Below are positions 4,859-11,972 of a stretch of 11,972 nt of DNA, one piece after another. Numbering within the stretch: the first letter of the stretch is position 1; every line of letters begins with the position of its first letter. The position numbers and the translations under genes were made by a program. Location: NCBI GenBank assembly GCA_020061125.1, contig JAGUYV010000331.1, positions 1 to 11,972 on the forward strand, given 5' to 3'. The stretch is from a bacterium (lineage in GTDB: Bacteria > UBP15 > UBA6099 > DSWB01). Under the pieces are notes generated by a model. It saw nothing but the letters and a program-made list of their open reading frames with translations, searched no databases and had not been told where the DNA came from.

Positions 4859-7800
4859 ATGGTTATCAGGCGAACGCAAAAAGCAATGCTTCTGCTGATG
4901 ATACTGGCGTTGGCCGCGCCCGGATGCGGCGGCCGCAAGAAATCATCGGACGAGGACAAAAACGCGCAGCAGGCATCATCCGGCGGCGCCGTGGTGCAAG
5001 GCCGCGTGGATCTTCTTTCCGGCTTCGGTCTCGAAATGGACCGCGCGGGCCTGTCGGCCAAAATCGGCAAAGGCGCCATGCTCAAGCTCTACAGGTTCTC
5101 GGGCCAGGGCGCGGACCTGATGCCGCTCGAAGGCTTCACGCCCAAACCGCTGGCGCCGGACGGCGTTTTCACCCTGGACAGCGTTCCCGCGGGACAGGTC
5201 AATCTGGTGCTGTCCGTGGAAACCCAGCAGGGAGAGCGGGCGCTTTCGGCGCTGATTCCTTTCGTGCCGTCCGGCGGCGTGAAGAATCTCGTTGTTTCCC
5301 CTGAAACCAATCTTGAAACTGAAGTCTTCAAGCAAATCCTTTTGAATAAAAGCCGTGGCGGAGCGGCGCTTGCCGCTCTCACGCACCAGAATCTTGACGC
5401 CTCGCTTGTCAAGCGCATCGTTACCGCGGACGCAGTTTTCGACCCTGCCGTTCAGCAGAACCCCGCAGCCGCGGCACAGGCATTGGGCGCAGCCGCGGCA
5501 AGCGCGCTCACGGCTTTCGTGGAAACCCTTGCAGGGCCTGACCGCCCGATTTCGGATCCCGCGGTCCAGACCGTAACAACGGCGCTGCGCGAATCCGTGT
5601 CCAGCATTCTGATGCAGCAGGAATGGGATTTCATCAATCCCTCCCCGGCGCCGGACACCGGCCTTTCACCGGCCGCGCGCATGAACCAGGCCATAGCCAG
5701 TGCAGCCGCGCAGACGGCCCCGCGCGCCTCGGGCCTGTCACCGGCGGCAACCATCGCCCTTGCCGGAGACCGAGTTCTTATCCAAACCGCGCGCTGCCTG
5801 GCGGGCAATGGCGGCGCATGCCCCGCCCCGGCCACAGGCTCCGTTTCATTCAATTCCTATGCGCGAGCGCTCGAATCGCAGACAGCGCAGGACGCCGCGG
5901 CACGCGACGCCGCCCTGCGTCTCATCTCACCATCAGCCGCTCCCGGTTCTTTTGAAATTTCCGTAACATCCGCGCTCAATGTCATGCGCAAACTCGCGGC
6001 CCTGCCCGACGCGCAGATCGCGCCTCTGATCGCTTTGGCGAACCAGTCCGCTGCTGCCCTGTCGCAGCCCGGCGCGGACATGGTTGAAGCGCGCGCGCGG
6101 TCGCTGCGTGCTTACGCGGCAATCCGCGACTACGCGGCTATCGCATTCCTGGACATGGACCATTCCACGGTCACGGCCCTGGAAGCGGATCTGGAGCGTC
6201 GCGCCGCGTCTCTTGCACGAGACGCTTCAAACCACGACTCGCCCCTCGACTCCATCGCGGACCGTCGCAAGGAATTTTTCGAACAGACGGACAAGGCTCT
6301 CGAACCCCTGCGCACACAGATTACATCCGCGTTCAGCAAACTGCCTGAATCTGATCAGAACAAATTGTTCCACTCCATGAAAAGCCTGTTTCTGTGCGCC
6401 GGGCTGGAGGGTGTGCCCGCGGTGCTGTTCCAGAGCGCGGACACGGACGGAGACGGCGTGGACGACGACACCGAAGCCACGCTCGGCACGGATCCGGCAA
6501 AAGCGGACAGCGCCCCCGCGGATGTGGTTGCGGAATCGCCACAGTCCCTGCTCCCGGACGCGCCAGCGGACCAGGACCAGGACGGCGTTCCGGACATCAT
6601 CGAGATCATGAACGGCTCGGACCCCGACAGCGCAGGATCCAGGCCCGCCATGGCCGTTCTCGCATTCTGCAGCAAATCCGCGGACAAATTCCCGTGCCCC
6701 GGAGCCGCGTCCGCGAGCGGGGAATCACAAGAGCAACTTGTGACCATTTCGGGACAAATCGTGTTCAGCCAGTCGCCCGTGCCCGGAGCAATCGCCGGGC
6801 TGTATGCATCGCCCGTGTTTATAGATCGCAAACCCCTCTACACCTCCGATGCGCCCGCGGGCGCGTCGGGAGCCTTCACCATCAAAGCGCCAGCGGGACG
6901 CTACTTCGCGGCCGCATTCATTGACGCCGACGGCAACGGCGCGCCCGGCCAGGGCGAAGCCGCAGGATTCCTTGGCGTGATTTATCCCGAACGAATCGCC
7001 TTGCAGAACAATGTGGTTCTGGCATCAAGCGTGGACATGATTGGAATGATCGGCGGCGCGCCCTGCCAGGAAGGCGCATGGATCAGCCCCGAAACCGGCG
7101 CATGCGAAACCCGGTGCCCCACGGGCACAAGCCCGAACGCCCTCACCGGCGAGTGCCGCTGCGAAAGCGGCATGTTTGCCGTGACAACCGGCAGATGCGA
7201 ACAGGCCTGCCCGGGCATCACGGTGCCGGGCGCGGGCGGCACGCGTTGCGTGTGCCCGCCACACTCCCTTCTCGATCAGGTACAGGGCGCGTGCCACTGC
7301 GCCGTGGGCATGGCGTTCGACAACAACGCCGCCGCGTGCGTGTGCTCCGAGGGATTTTTCAACCCGCGCACAGAGGCCTGCGCCGAGTCCTGCCCACCCG
7401 GCATGCCTGCGGACAACGCCTCAAAAACATGCGCTTGCCCCGGCGGTTCGCGATTCGATCAGTCCACCGGCTCCTGCGTGTGTGAAAACGGCAAGTTCCT
7501 GAATTCACTGTCAGGAAGCTGCGTGCAGCAATGCCCGCAGGGCACGGCGCCGGACAGCGCGGGGCGCACCTGCGTGTGCCCGCAAAACCAGAAGCCGGGC
7601 CGCGGCGGCTCGTGCGAATGCGAATCCGGTTTCGTACTCGACGAAAAAACCGGCGCCTGCACGGCCCCCTCGCCCGGAACCGCAAAGCGGCCCGCCACGG
7701 AAAACGCCGCACCGGATAACTCCAAACCGGAGAAGACAGCGAAGCCGGATGACGCCATAAAACAACGCACGCCGCCTTCTGACAGAGCGCCGCGCGAGCG

Positions 7801-7960
7801 CCCGGACCGAAACAGGGACAGGAACGCGCCTGGCGCGTCCGAATCCGCACCCGAACCCGCGGGAACAACCGGCGAAGCGGGACACACGCTCACCGACCCA
7901 GGCGCGGAACCGCCCCCGGGCTTTGTCCCGGAATCCGATACCACACAGGACAGCGACTGA
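4859..7960 (+). CDS. Large mosaic lipoprotein with TSP3-like and Cys-rich repeats
   Basis: The protein has about 1033 residues. The ATG at 4859 is chosen because GAGGGG (4847-4852) ends 6 nt before it; an ATG at 4853 is too close. The signal peptide has a hydrophobic core LLLMILALAA and a lipobox-like APGC with Cys23 as the probable lipidated residue. In order there are: a beta-type domain near residues 40-145; a long Ala-rich helical region to about 520; two calcium-binding aspartate segments like thrombospondin type 3 repeats (DTDGDGVDDD at 528 and DQDQDGVPD at 571); a second beta domain, QLVTISGQIVF to FIDADGNGAPGQG, resembling carboxypeptidase-regulatory-like folds; a Cys-rich repeat region (736-934, 26 Cys); and a Pro/Arg/Lys-rich tail. 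It is probably a surface or periplasmic structural or adhesion protein. No enzyme motif was seen and the whole architecture is not one I can name. Confidence 0.85.
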   Translation: MVIRRTQKAMLLLMILALAAPGCGGRKKSSDEDKNAQQASSGGAVVQGRVDLLSGFGLEMDRAGLSAKIGKGAMLKLYRFSGQGADLMPLEGFTPKPLAPDGVFTLDSVPAGQVNLVLSVETQQGERALSALIPFVPSGGVKNLVVSPETNLETEVFKQILLNKSRGGAALAALTHQNLDASLVKRIVTADAVFDPAVQQNPAAAAQALGAAAASALTAFVETLAGPDRPISDPAVQTVTTALRESVSSILMQQEWDFINPSPAPDTGLSPAARMNQAIASAAAQTAPRASGLSPAATIALAGDRVLIQTARCLAGNGGACPAPATGSVSFNSYARALESQTAQDAAARDAALRLISPSAAPGSFEISVTSALNVMRKLAALPDAQIAPLIALANQSAAALSQPGADMVEARARSLRAYAAIRDYAAIAFLDMDHSTVTALEADLERRAASLARDASNHDSPLDSIADRRKEFFEQTDKALEPLRTQITSAFSKLPESDQNKLFHSMKSLFLCAGLEGVPAVLFQSADTDGDGVDDDTEATLGTDPAKADSAPADVVAESPQSLLPDAPADQDQDGVPDIIEIMNGSDPDSAGSRPAMAVLAFCSKSADKFPCPGAASASGESQEQLVTISGQIVFSQSPVPGAIAGLYASPVFIDRKPLYTSDAPAGASGAFTIKAPAGRYFAAAFIDADGNGAPGQGEAAGFLGVIYPERIALQNNVVLASSVDMIGMIGGAPCQEGAWISPETGACETRCPTGTSPNALTGECRCESGMFAVTTGRCEQACPGITVPGAGGTRCVCPPHSLLDQVQGACHCAVGMAFDNNAAACVCSEGFFNPRTEACAESCPPGMPADNASKTCACPGGSRFDQSTGSCVCENGKFLNSLSGSCVQQCPQGTAPDSAGRTCVCPQNQKPGRGGSCECESGFVLDEKTGACTAPSPGTAKRPATENAAPDNSKPEKTAKPDDAIKQRTPPSDRAPRERPDRNRDRNAPGASESAPEPAGTTGEAGHTLTDPGAEPPPGFVPESDTTQDSD
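7064..7660 (+). repeat. Cysteine-rich tandem modules coding region
   Basis: This stretch encodes about 199 residues with 26 cysteines in a regular pattern. CxC pairs (CRC, CVC, CHC, CVC, CAC, CVC, CVC, CEC) alternate with loops of about 11-13 residues, often containing SGS/TGA before the next Cys and CPxG after it. The modules are diverged rather than identical at DNA level. The spacing recalls EGF-like or related disulfide modules. Confidence 0.7.
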
Positions 7961-8036
7961 TTCCGTTGCCCTTGCCAACCCGGATGCGCCCCACCGCACC
8001 GCGGCTCGGCGCGCCCCATTTCTCTGGAGGAAACCC

Positions 8037-8813
8037 ATGACCACGATTGCCCGTTTCACCGCCATTCTTGCGCTCGCCGCGTTCCTGTGCGCGCCGGGCT
8101 GCAAAAAACAATCAGACAAACCCGCAGACAAAGGCAAACCGGCGGCCGCCGCTCCCGGCAAATCCAAAACTGGGACAGCCAATCAGTCCTCGGATCCATA
8201 CGAAGAAACCCAAAAGGATGCCAAACTCGACAAGTCCCTCGAAGCCATCACCAAAGATTCCGCCACGGAAAAAGCGCCGGATGCGGAACAGAAACCCGCA
8301 GTCAAGGACGATCCCAAAACCGCGGCGGCCAAAGACCAGATAATTAAAAAGCTGCTGCCCGCAATGAATGTGGACCGGCAGATTGACATGCTCCGGCAGA
8401 TGTTCGCGCAGGACACCGCCCAGTTGTTCATGGAATACATTCAACAGTCGGCATACGAAAAGGGACTCGCCACCGAGGAGAACGGCAAAATTCTGGACCA
8501 GAATCTGCCGCAGTACATGGAAAAGCTCATGTCCAGCGCCGCGCAGCTTATTGACAACAAGGAAATCACTTCGAAAATCCTCACGCCCGCATATAAAGAG
8601 AAATATACCGCGGAAGAATTGCAGGGCATGCTGGACTTCTTCAATTCCCCGGCGGGCAAAGCTTACATGGAGCAGAACCCCGCCATCAACCAGACTCTGC
8701 ACCAGACGATCATCAAGCAGAAATCGGACAAGGTTCAGGCGCTCATTAAAGAAACCGGAAACGCGGTGCTGTCGGATCTCAAGCCAGCCGCCAAATCGCC
8801 GAAAAAAGACTGA
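8037..8813 (+). CDS. DUF2059-type lipoprotein
   Basis: The protein has 258 residues. The ATG is fixed by a strong TGGAGGAA site 4 nt upstream. It has a signal peptide with a lipobox-like APGC (Cys22), then a low-complexity linker rich in Lys, Ala, Pro and Asp to about residue 95. A helical domain follows, with ILTPAYKEKYTAEELQGML near 181-199 and FFNSPAGKAYMEQNP near 201-215. That is the hallmark of DUF2059 (TPxYxxxFTxxELxxxxxFYxSPxGxK), a family of unknown molecular function usually found in exported proteins. It lies 76 nt after the large lipoprotein gene on the same strand with no clear terminator between, so the two are probably co-transcribed. It shares the same APGC lipidation signal. 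Confidence 0.87.
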   Translation: MTTIARFTAILALAAFLCAPGCKKQSDKPADKGKPAAAAPGKSKTGTANQSSDPYEETQKDAKLDKSLEAITKDSATEKAPDAEQKPAVKDDPKTAAAKDQIIKKLLPAMNVDRQIDMLRQMFAQDTAQLFMEYIQQSAYEKGLATEENGKILDQNLPQYMEKLMSSAAQLIDNKEITSKILTPAYKEKYTAEELQGMLDFFNSPAGKAYMEQNPAINQTLHQTIIKQKSDKVQALIKETGNAVLSDLKPAAKSPKKD

Positions 8814-8891
8814 TTTGACGAGCATTCGGTCACGGCGTCACTGGAAAGACAAGCCCCTGGTTTCGCGTGCCCGCAATATATTCCGGTAAAA

Positions 8892-11045
8892 TCAGGTGAG
8901 TCCGCCCCGGCGGCGCAGAATCCATTCCAGAGACAAAACGCACAGCACAAACCCCAGCACGAACCAGCACCAGGGAGCGCTCCACATGTTGCGCTCCTCG
9001 CGCACGGCCGTATATGCGCCCGGCCTGTTCAGGGTCTCGACCAGTCTGGATATATGCTTTTCGTCAACGCACGATCCTCCGGAGTCCCCGCACAGTTTAT
9101 CTAGCAGAGCGCTGTTTGTGGAAGTGAGCAGAAACTCCTCGCGCGACACGGTCACGGCGAACGGTTCCGGGCCGGAGGATTCGCCTCCGGCCCGCGCCTC
9201 GGCGGTAAAAACGCCCGCAGCTTCGGGATTGAAACACGCGGAGTAAAAATCCGGAGAATCCTTTTTGCGCGCCATGGGCAGATTTGCCGCGGAGCCGCCC
9301 TGCCCCTTTATTGAAAGAACCGGCGCCGCGGCGCGGGCCGCGCCCTGTTCCACGCGCGCCTCCAGACAGATTTCCCCGCCAAGAGGATAGTAGCGTTTTG
9401 GCAATGACAGGCGCACGGGGCGCGTTTCCTCCGGCTCCATGAGCGCGGAGAAGACATTGTTCCACACCGTCTCGAAAGCGGCTGTTTCCTGGCGCGCGAG
9501 CCTCCAGCGCCACAGGCCCTGCACGGGCAGCATGAGCAATCGGCCGCGGCCCGCCTTGAGCGCGATGATCAGCGGACATTTGCGCGCGCCGCACGAGACC
9601 CACGGATGCTCGGCCAGAATGTCCGCGCCCTGCGGCGCGTTCAGCGGGTGGAATGAATAAAGGTACGGCAGCGCCGCCCAGTGCTCGGCGTTGGCGCCGG
9701 GATCCGGGAGAGCACGGAGCAGCGGGTTGCCGCGTCCGGAGGGAGTGAGCTGCGCATAAAACGCCTCGCCCGAACCCGCGCCGGACGGCGACGCGCGTCT
9801 GATGATGTCCCGCCACTGCGCGTCCGGCGCCGCGAACAGGGAATTCTCTCCACCAAAAAGAATCACGGACCCGCCCCGCCGCAGATATTGCAGCAGCGCC
9901 GACCGCTCGGCATGAGTGGCCGCGCGCGCCGCATCCCCGAACAGCACCAGGGAATATTCCGCCAGCCGGTCCGTGGAGCCAAGAACCCCGCGCGGCGCAT
10001 TGCCTCGCGGCCCCTGCGCCGTAACCAGCAGGGTGTGAATCTCAATTTTCTCCTGCTGCGCCAGAAGCCGGTTCAGAAACGCGAAATCCCACCGGGGCGC
10101 GTCCACGATCAACGCCTTGCGTTTGCCGCTGATGACATTCAGAAACACCGGGCGCGCGTTGTCTTGCGTGACCTTTTCAGCCAGGTCCGCGGCGCGCGCG
10201 CGCACCATGAACACATGCATTCCTGTCTGCCTGGGCGTGAAGGTCACGGACCAGGGCAATCCGTGCGGATCCGGGCCGCGCGCTTTGAGCGACGCGCCCG
10301 CGATGCGATTGTCCTCGCGGAAAAGCTCCACGGCCGCGCCGCGCCCCTTGTTCACGCCCGCCAGCCACACATCCCCCGCAAGCGTCACAGGCTTGTTCAC
10401 GAACGCCACATCGGGCGCATCCACATCGCCCAAGGACACATTCACATCAGGCCCGGGCGCGCCCAGAGCCACGGCATGAACGCGCACGCCGCCGGGCGGC
10501 GCGGGCGCCATGCCCGAGTTGTCCCGGCCATCCGTTATCAACACGATGTCCGTGAGCGGCAGGCCCTCGCCCGTTTCCGGATCCGCCAGCGATTCCATGA
10601 TATATGTCGCCGGGCCATGCGGGAGTTTTGCCGCCAGAGAATCCGGACTTGCGGGCGCGACCGTGCGGCTGAACCCGAACGGCCATGTGCGCCCGGATTT
10701 CATTTTTTCGTGTATCAAACGCGCCGCATGCAGCGCGCGCACGAATCGTGTCCGCCCGCCGGATTCGTCTTCCAGAGACATGCTCTGCGAAGTGTCAACC
10801 AACACGGCCACGCGCCGCGGCACGGGTTGTTTTGTTGTGATGAAAAGCGCGGGATTGGCCGCGAGCAGCAGCAGACAGGCCATGGCTGCAAAGCGCAATG
10901 CGAGCGGAGCCAGAGGACCAGGAAACGCGACCCGGCGCAGATAGCGCCAGTACCAGAACAGCAGAAGCAGGCACAGCGCGCCAGCCGCGGCCAGCGCCCA
11001 CCACGGCAACCCCAGAAACCTTATGTCCGCATTCCGCCAGTCCAT
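8892..11045 (-). CDS. Membrane-anchored von Willebrand A / glutamine-amidotransferase-like protein
   Basis: The protein has 717 residues. Two hydrophobic segments occur near the N-terminus (about 14-32 and 48-68) and one near the C-terminus (about 690-709), followed by RRRGG. Between them is a VWA domain with a full MIDAS metal site: D84-x-S86-x-S88 (DTSQS), T147 and D172 (LITDGRDN). Next come Ig-like strands, then a class-I glutamine-amidotransferase-like fold (KALIVDAPRWDFAFLNRLL; LVLFGDA; LRRGGSVILFGGENS). No catalytic Cys nucleophile is seen there, so it is probably not an active amidotransferase. This architecture is common in Planctomycetes, Verrucomicrobia and deltaproteobacteria, often beside MoxR/DUF58 genes, but none is in view here. 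The gene converges on the DUF2059 gene; the 78-nt gap shows no strong terminator. Confidence 0.85.
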   Translation of the reverse strand: MDWRNADIRFLGLPWWALAAAGALCLLLLFWYWRYLRRVAFPGPLAPLALRFAAMACLLLLAANPALFITTKQPVPRRVAVLVDTSQSMSLEDESGGRTRFVRALHAARLIHEKMKSGRTWPFGFSRTVAPASPDSLAAKLPHGPATYIMESLADPETGEGLPLTDIVLITDGRDNSGMAPAPPGGVRVHAVALGAPGPDVNVSLGDVDAPDVAFVNKPVTLAGDVWLAGVNKGRGAAVELFREDNRIAGASLKARGPDPHGLPWSVTFTPRQTGMHVFMVRARAADLAEKVTQDNARPVFLNVISGKRKALIVDAPRWDFAFLNRLLAQQEKIEIHTLLVTAQGPRGNAPRGVLGSTDRLAEYSLVLFGDAARAATHAERSALLQYLRRGGSVILFGGENSLFAAPDAQWRDIIRRASPSGAGSGEAFYAQLTPSGRGNPLLRALPDPGANAEHWAALPYLYSFHPLNAPQGADILAEHPWVSCGARKCPLIIALKAGRGRLLMLPVQGLWRWRLARQETAAFETVWNNVFSALMEPEETRPVRLSLPKRYYPLGGEICLEARVEQGAARAAAPVLSIKGQGGSAANLPMARKKDSPDFYSACFNPEAAGVFTAEARAGGESSGPEPFAVTVSREEFLLTSTNSALLDKLCGDSGGSCVDEKHISRLVETLNRPGAYTAVREERNMWSAPWCWFVLGFVLCVLSLEWILRRRGGLT

Positions 11046-11077
11046 GCCCGAATCCGCGCCCGAAACGATTTCCTCAC

Positions 11078-11086
11078 ATTATAGCA
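11078..11086 (-). promoter_or_regulatory. Extended -10 promoter of the VWA gene
   Basis: TGCTATAAT reads toward the VWA gene. The expected start near 11071 leaves a leader of about 26 nt containing GGA about 8 nt before the ATG. No clear -35 is present. It lies downstream of the terminator of the NifU-like gene, so the VWA gene is a separate transcription unit. Confidence 0.65.
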
Positions 11087-11154
11087 ACACCGCGGAAAAC
11101 CCGCGCATCATGCCGTGCGTGGCGCGCGCCGGGGTCGAGGAACAAGGAACCGCA

Positions 11155-11177
11155 ACAATAAAAGAGCACCCCTGCTC
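11155..11177 (-). terminator. Intrinsic terminator after the NifU-like gene
   Basis: On the minus strand GAGCA-GGGG-TGCTC forms a hairpin followed directly by TTTTATTGT. The stem is short (5 bp) but the U-rich tail and the position, about 60 nt past the NifU-like stop and before the VWA promoter, support it. A second inverted repeat (GCCGGA/TCCGGC, 11206-11226) without a T-run lies just upstream. Confidence 0.55.
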
Positions 11178-11237
11178 GGGATGCCCGGTGTGTCGGTTGA
11201 TTGAAGCCGGATTAGTGCGCTCCGGCTCGGCGCTCGT

Positions 11238-11459
11238 TCAGACGGCTTCTACGGACTTGACTTCGGGAACCTTTTCCTTGAGCAGCCTCTCCACGCCCAG
11301 TTTGAGGGTCATCTGCGCTCCAGGGCAGCCGTGGCATGCGCCCTGCAGGCGAACCTTGACCACGCCGTCTTCATCCACGCCCACCAGCTCGATGTCCCCA
11401 CCGTCGGCCTGAAGCCGGGGCCTGATCATCTGTATGACTTCCTGCACTTTTTCTTTCAT
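11238..11459 (-). CDS. NifU C-terminal-domain (Nfu-type) iron-sulfur protein
   Basis: The 73-residue protein consists only of the NifU C-terminal domain: [19 protein letters not shown], then [13 protein letters not shown] with the CxxC pair C42/C45, which binds a [4Fe-4S] cluster as a dimer and passes it to target proteins. The start has a clear GGAAGGAG site 8 nt upstream. Stand-alone proteins of this size are common and complete. Iron-sulfur supply would suit radical SAM enzymes in general, but there is no linkage to the cluster 9 kb away. Confidence 0.95.
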   Translation of the reverse strand: MKEKVQEVIQMIRPRLQADGGDIELVGVDEDGVVKVRLQGACHGCPGAQMTLKLGVERLLKEKVPEVKSVEAV

Positions 11460-11564
11460 CTGTGTTGCTCCTTCCGCCGGTTTGTTTTGTCCCGGCGCAT
11501 ATTATGAGTTCAAATTCTAACGGATACAACATGCAAACGCAACTTCATGTTCCGGAATAATGTG

Positions 11565-11573
11565 ATTATAGCA
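11565..11573 (-). promoter_or_regulatory. Extended -10 promoter upstream of the NifU-like gene
   Basis: TGCTATAAT reads toward the NifU-like gene, giving a transcript with a leader of about 100 nt. The sequence around it is AT-rich, so a chance match is more likely than elsewhere, though the full nine-base identity to the other two copies is striking. Confidence 0.55.
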
Positions 11574-11606
11574 CCATTTTGCCAATTAAGACTGTTTAGA
11601 AATGGT

Positions 11607-11867
11607 TCAAAAAATGATTTGTAATTTACCGTCTTGAACTTCCCATTTGTTTGAGTTCTTCTTAAGTGAATATTGTGTGACATTCCCGCACAATGCTCCA
11701 CAATTAAATAATGCCGTCAATGATGCATTCCCATTTTCGTCAAATACCGGCTTTTCAAACAAAATTACGCCATAATGAATCATCCCTTTGCCGGGGCTTC
11801 TCAAAACCAGAGCATTCGACTTTTTTATTGTGCATGAAGAATCAACGATTCGTGATTCGGGAAACAC
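11607..11867 (-). pseudogene. Probable 5'-truncated remnant with CGxLCG motif
   Basis: The ORF gives 86 residues from a GTG at 11867 and stays open, without ATG, to a stop at 11946. The sequence FEKPVFDENGNASLTALFN followed by CGALCG, then YSLKKNSNKWEV, looks like the C-terminal end of a larger family in which a CGxLCGxG motif precedes LxKxxGxWxV. I know this pattern only as a feature of uncharacterised proteins. The usual N-terminal half and a proper start are missing and the upstream DNA holds a promoter for the opposite strand. A remnant is therefore more likely than a whole gene, but a short GTG-started gene is possible. Its GC content is far below that of the other genes. Confidence 0.5.
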
Positions 11868-11871
11868 TTTA

Positions 11872-11885
11872 TCAGAGATCTCTGA
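11872..11885. promoter_or_regulatory. 14-bp perfect palindrome, possible operator
   Basis: TCAGAGATCTCTGA is a perfect dyad with no loop, so it suits a dimeric regulator better than an RNA hairpin. It lies about 25 bp upstream of the -10 element of the rightmost gene. It may also fall in coding sequence if the minus-strand ORF extends this far. Confidence 0.4.
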
Positions 11886-11893
11886 AAAAGTCG

Positions 11894-11908
11894 CACCTGC
11901 CGCAGGTG
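11894..11908. promoter_or_regulatory. 15-bp palindrome overlapping a promoter, possible operator
   Basis: CACCTGC-C-GCAGGTG has perfect 7-bp arms around one central base. It overlaps the TG of the extended -10 element and ends 1 nt before TATAAT, the classical position for a repressor site. Its centre is about 22-23 bp, near two helical turns, from the centre of the neighbouring 14-bp palindrome. Confidence 0.5.
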
Positions 11909-11915
11909 GTATAAT
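11907..11915 (+). promoter_or_regulatory. Extended -10 promoter of the rightmost gene
   Basis: TGGTATAAT is a perfect -10 hexamer with TGn extension. The expected start near 11922 gives a 20-nt leader with AGGAG (11930-11934) before the ATG at 11943. No clear -35 is present. Confidence 0.65.
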
Positions 11916-11942
11916 AGAAGAAAAACGGCAGGAGATAAGAGA

Positions 11943-11972
11943 ATGCTATGTTCCCCGAGCAAGCAGATGAGC
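11943..11972 (+). CDS. Start of a plus-strand gene cut by the window end
   Basis: Ten codons (MLCSPSKQMS) are visible. The call rests on AGGAG 8 nt before the ATG and an extended -10 promoter about 28 nt further upstream. Nothing can be said about function. Confidence 0.5.
   Translation, partial: MLCSPSKQMS

Noticed and set aside
8814-8891. Terminator between the converging DUF2059 and VWA genes
   Set aside because: The only dyad is TGACG/CGTCA (8816-8840), with 5-bp arms around a 15-nt loop and no T-run. It is too weak to call.
9681-11084. Long plus-strand open frame opposite the VWA gene
   Set aside because: Its translation is Arg/His/Ala-rich low complexity, as expected for the reverse of a GC-rich gene. 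The minus-strand product has clear domains and its own promoter.
11206-11226. GCCGGA/TCCGGC inverted repeat as a separate terminator
   Set aside because: The stem is 6 bp with a 9-nt loop and no T-tract on either side. The hairpin at 11155-11177 is the better candidate.

Overview
The DNA is GC-rich (about 60-75% in most coding stretches), densely packed, and probably comes from a diderm (Gram-negative-type) bacterium. It encodes a Wza-like outer-membrane polysaccharide export protein, two successive lipoproteins with signal peptides, and a stand-alone NifU C-terminal-domain protein. The mix resembles deltaproteobacterial or related, often uncultured, lineages. The sequence does not allow a firm assignment, and nothing in it is a taxonomic marker.

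Positions 1-2643 (minus strand) hold a compact operon that looks like a biosynthetic cluster for a ribosomally made, modified peptide (RiPP). In transcription order it has an extended -10 promoter, a PqqD-like leader-binding protein, a radical SAM/SPASM enzyme, a 42-residue precursor peptide, an HPr-kinase-like P-loop protein, and an exported protein that runs off the window. The precursor is too short for ordinary ORF calling but has a perfect AGGAGG Shine-Dalgarno. Its leader carries the YxxPxLxxxG signature of lasso-peptide precursors, yet no lasso protease or cyclase is present. The conserved leader Thr is missing, and the putative core has no Asp/Glu at positions 7-9. A GC-rich hairpin sits between the precursor and the kinase gene. 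This is the most interesting part of the window.

Positions 2644-4747 (plus strand) start with a near-consensus sigma70 promoter. It drives a Wza-type polysaccharide export protein, a DivIC/FtsB-like single-pass coiled-coil protein and an S1-domain RNA-binding protein. The last two reproduce the divIC-yabR gene order known from Bacillus.

Positions 4804-8813 (plus strand) encode two predicted lipoproteins. The first is a large mosaic of about 1033 residues with two calcium-binding TSP3-like segments and a 26-cysteine repeat region. The second is a 258-residue DUF2059-type protein. Converging on them from the minus strand (8892-11045) is a 717-residue membrane-anchored von Willebrand A protein. 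Upstream of that lies a NifU-like iron-sulfur protein (11238-11459) with its own terminator and promoter.

The right edge (about 11500-11972) is AT-rich and differs in composition. It holds a short minus-strand ORF that looks like the C-terminal part of a larger protein. Beyond it are two adjacent perfect palindromes and a promoter that leads into a new plus-strand gene, of which only ten codons are visible. Extended -10 elements of the form TGCTATAAT or close variants recur in front of most transcription units.
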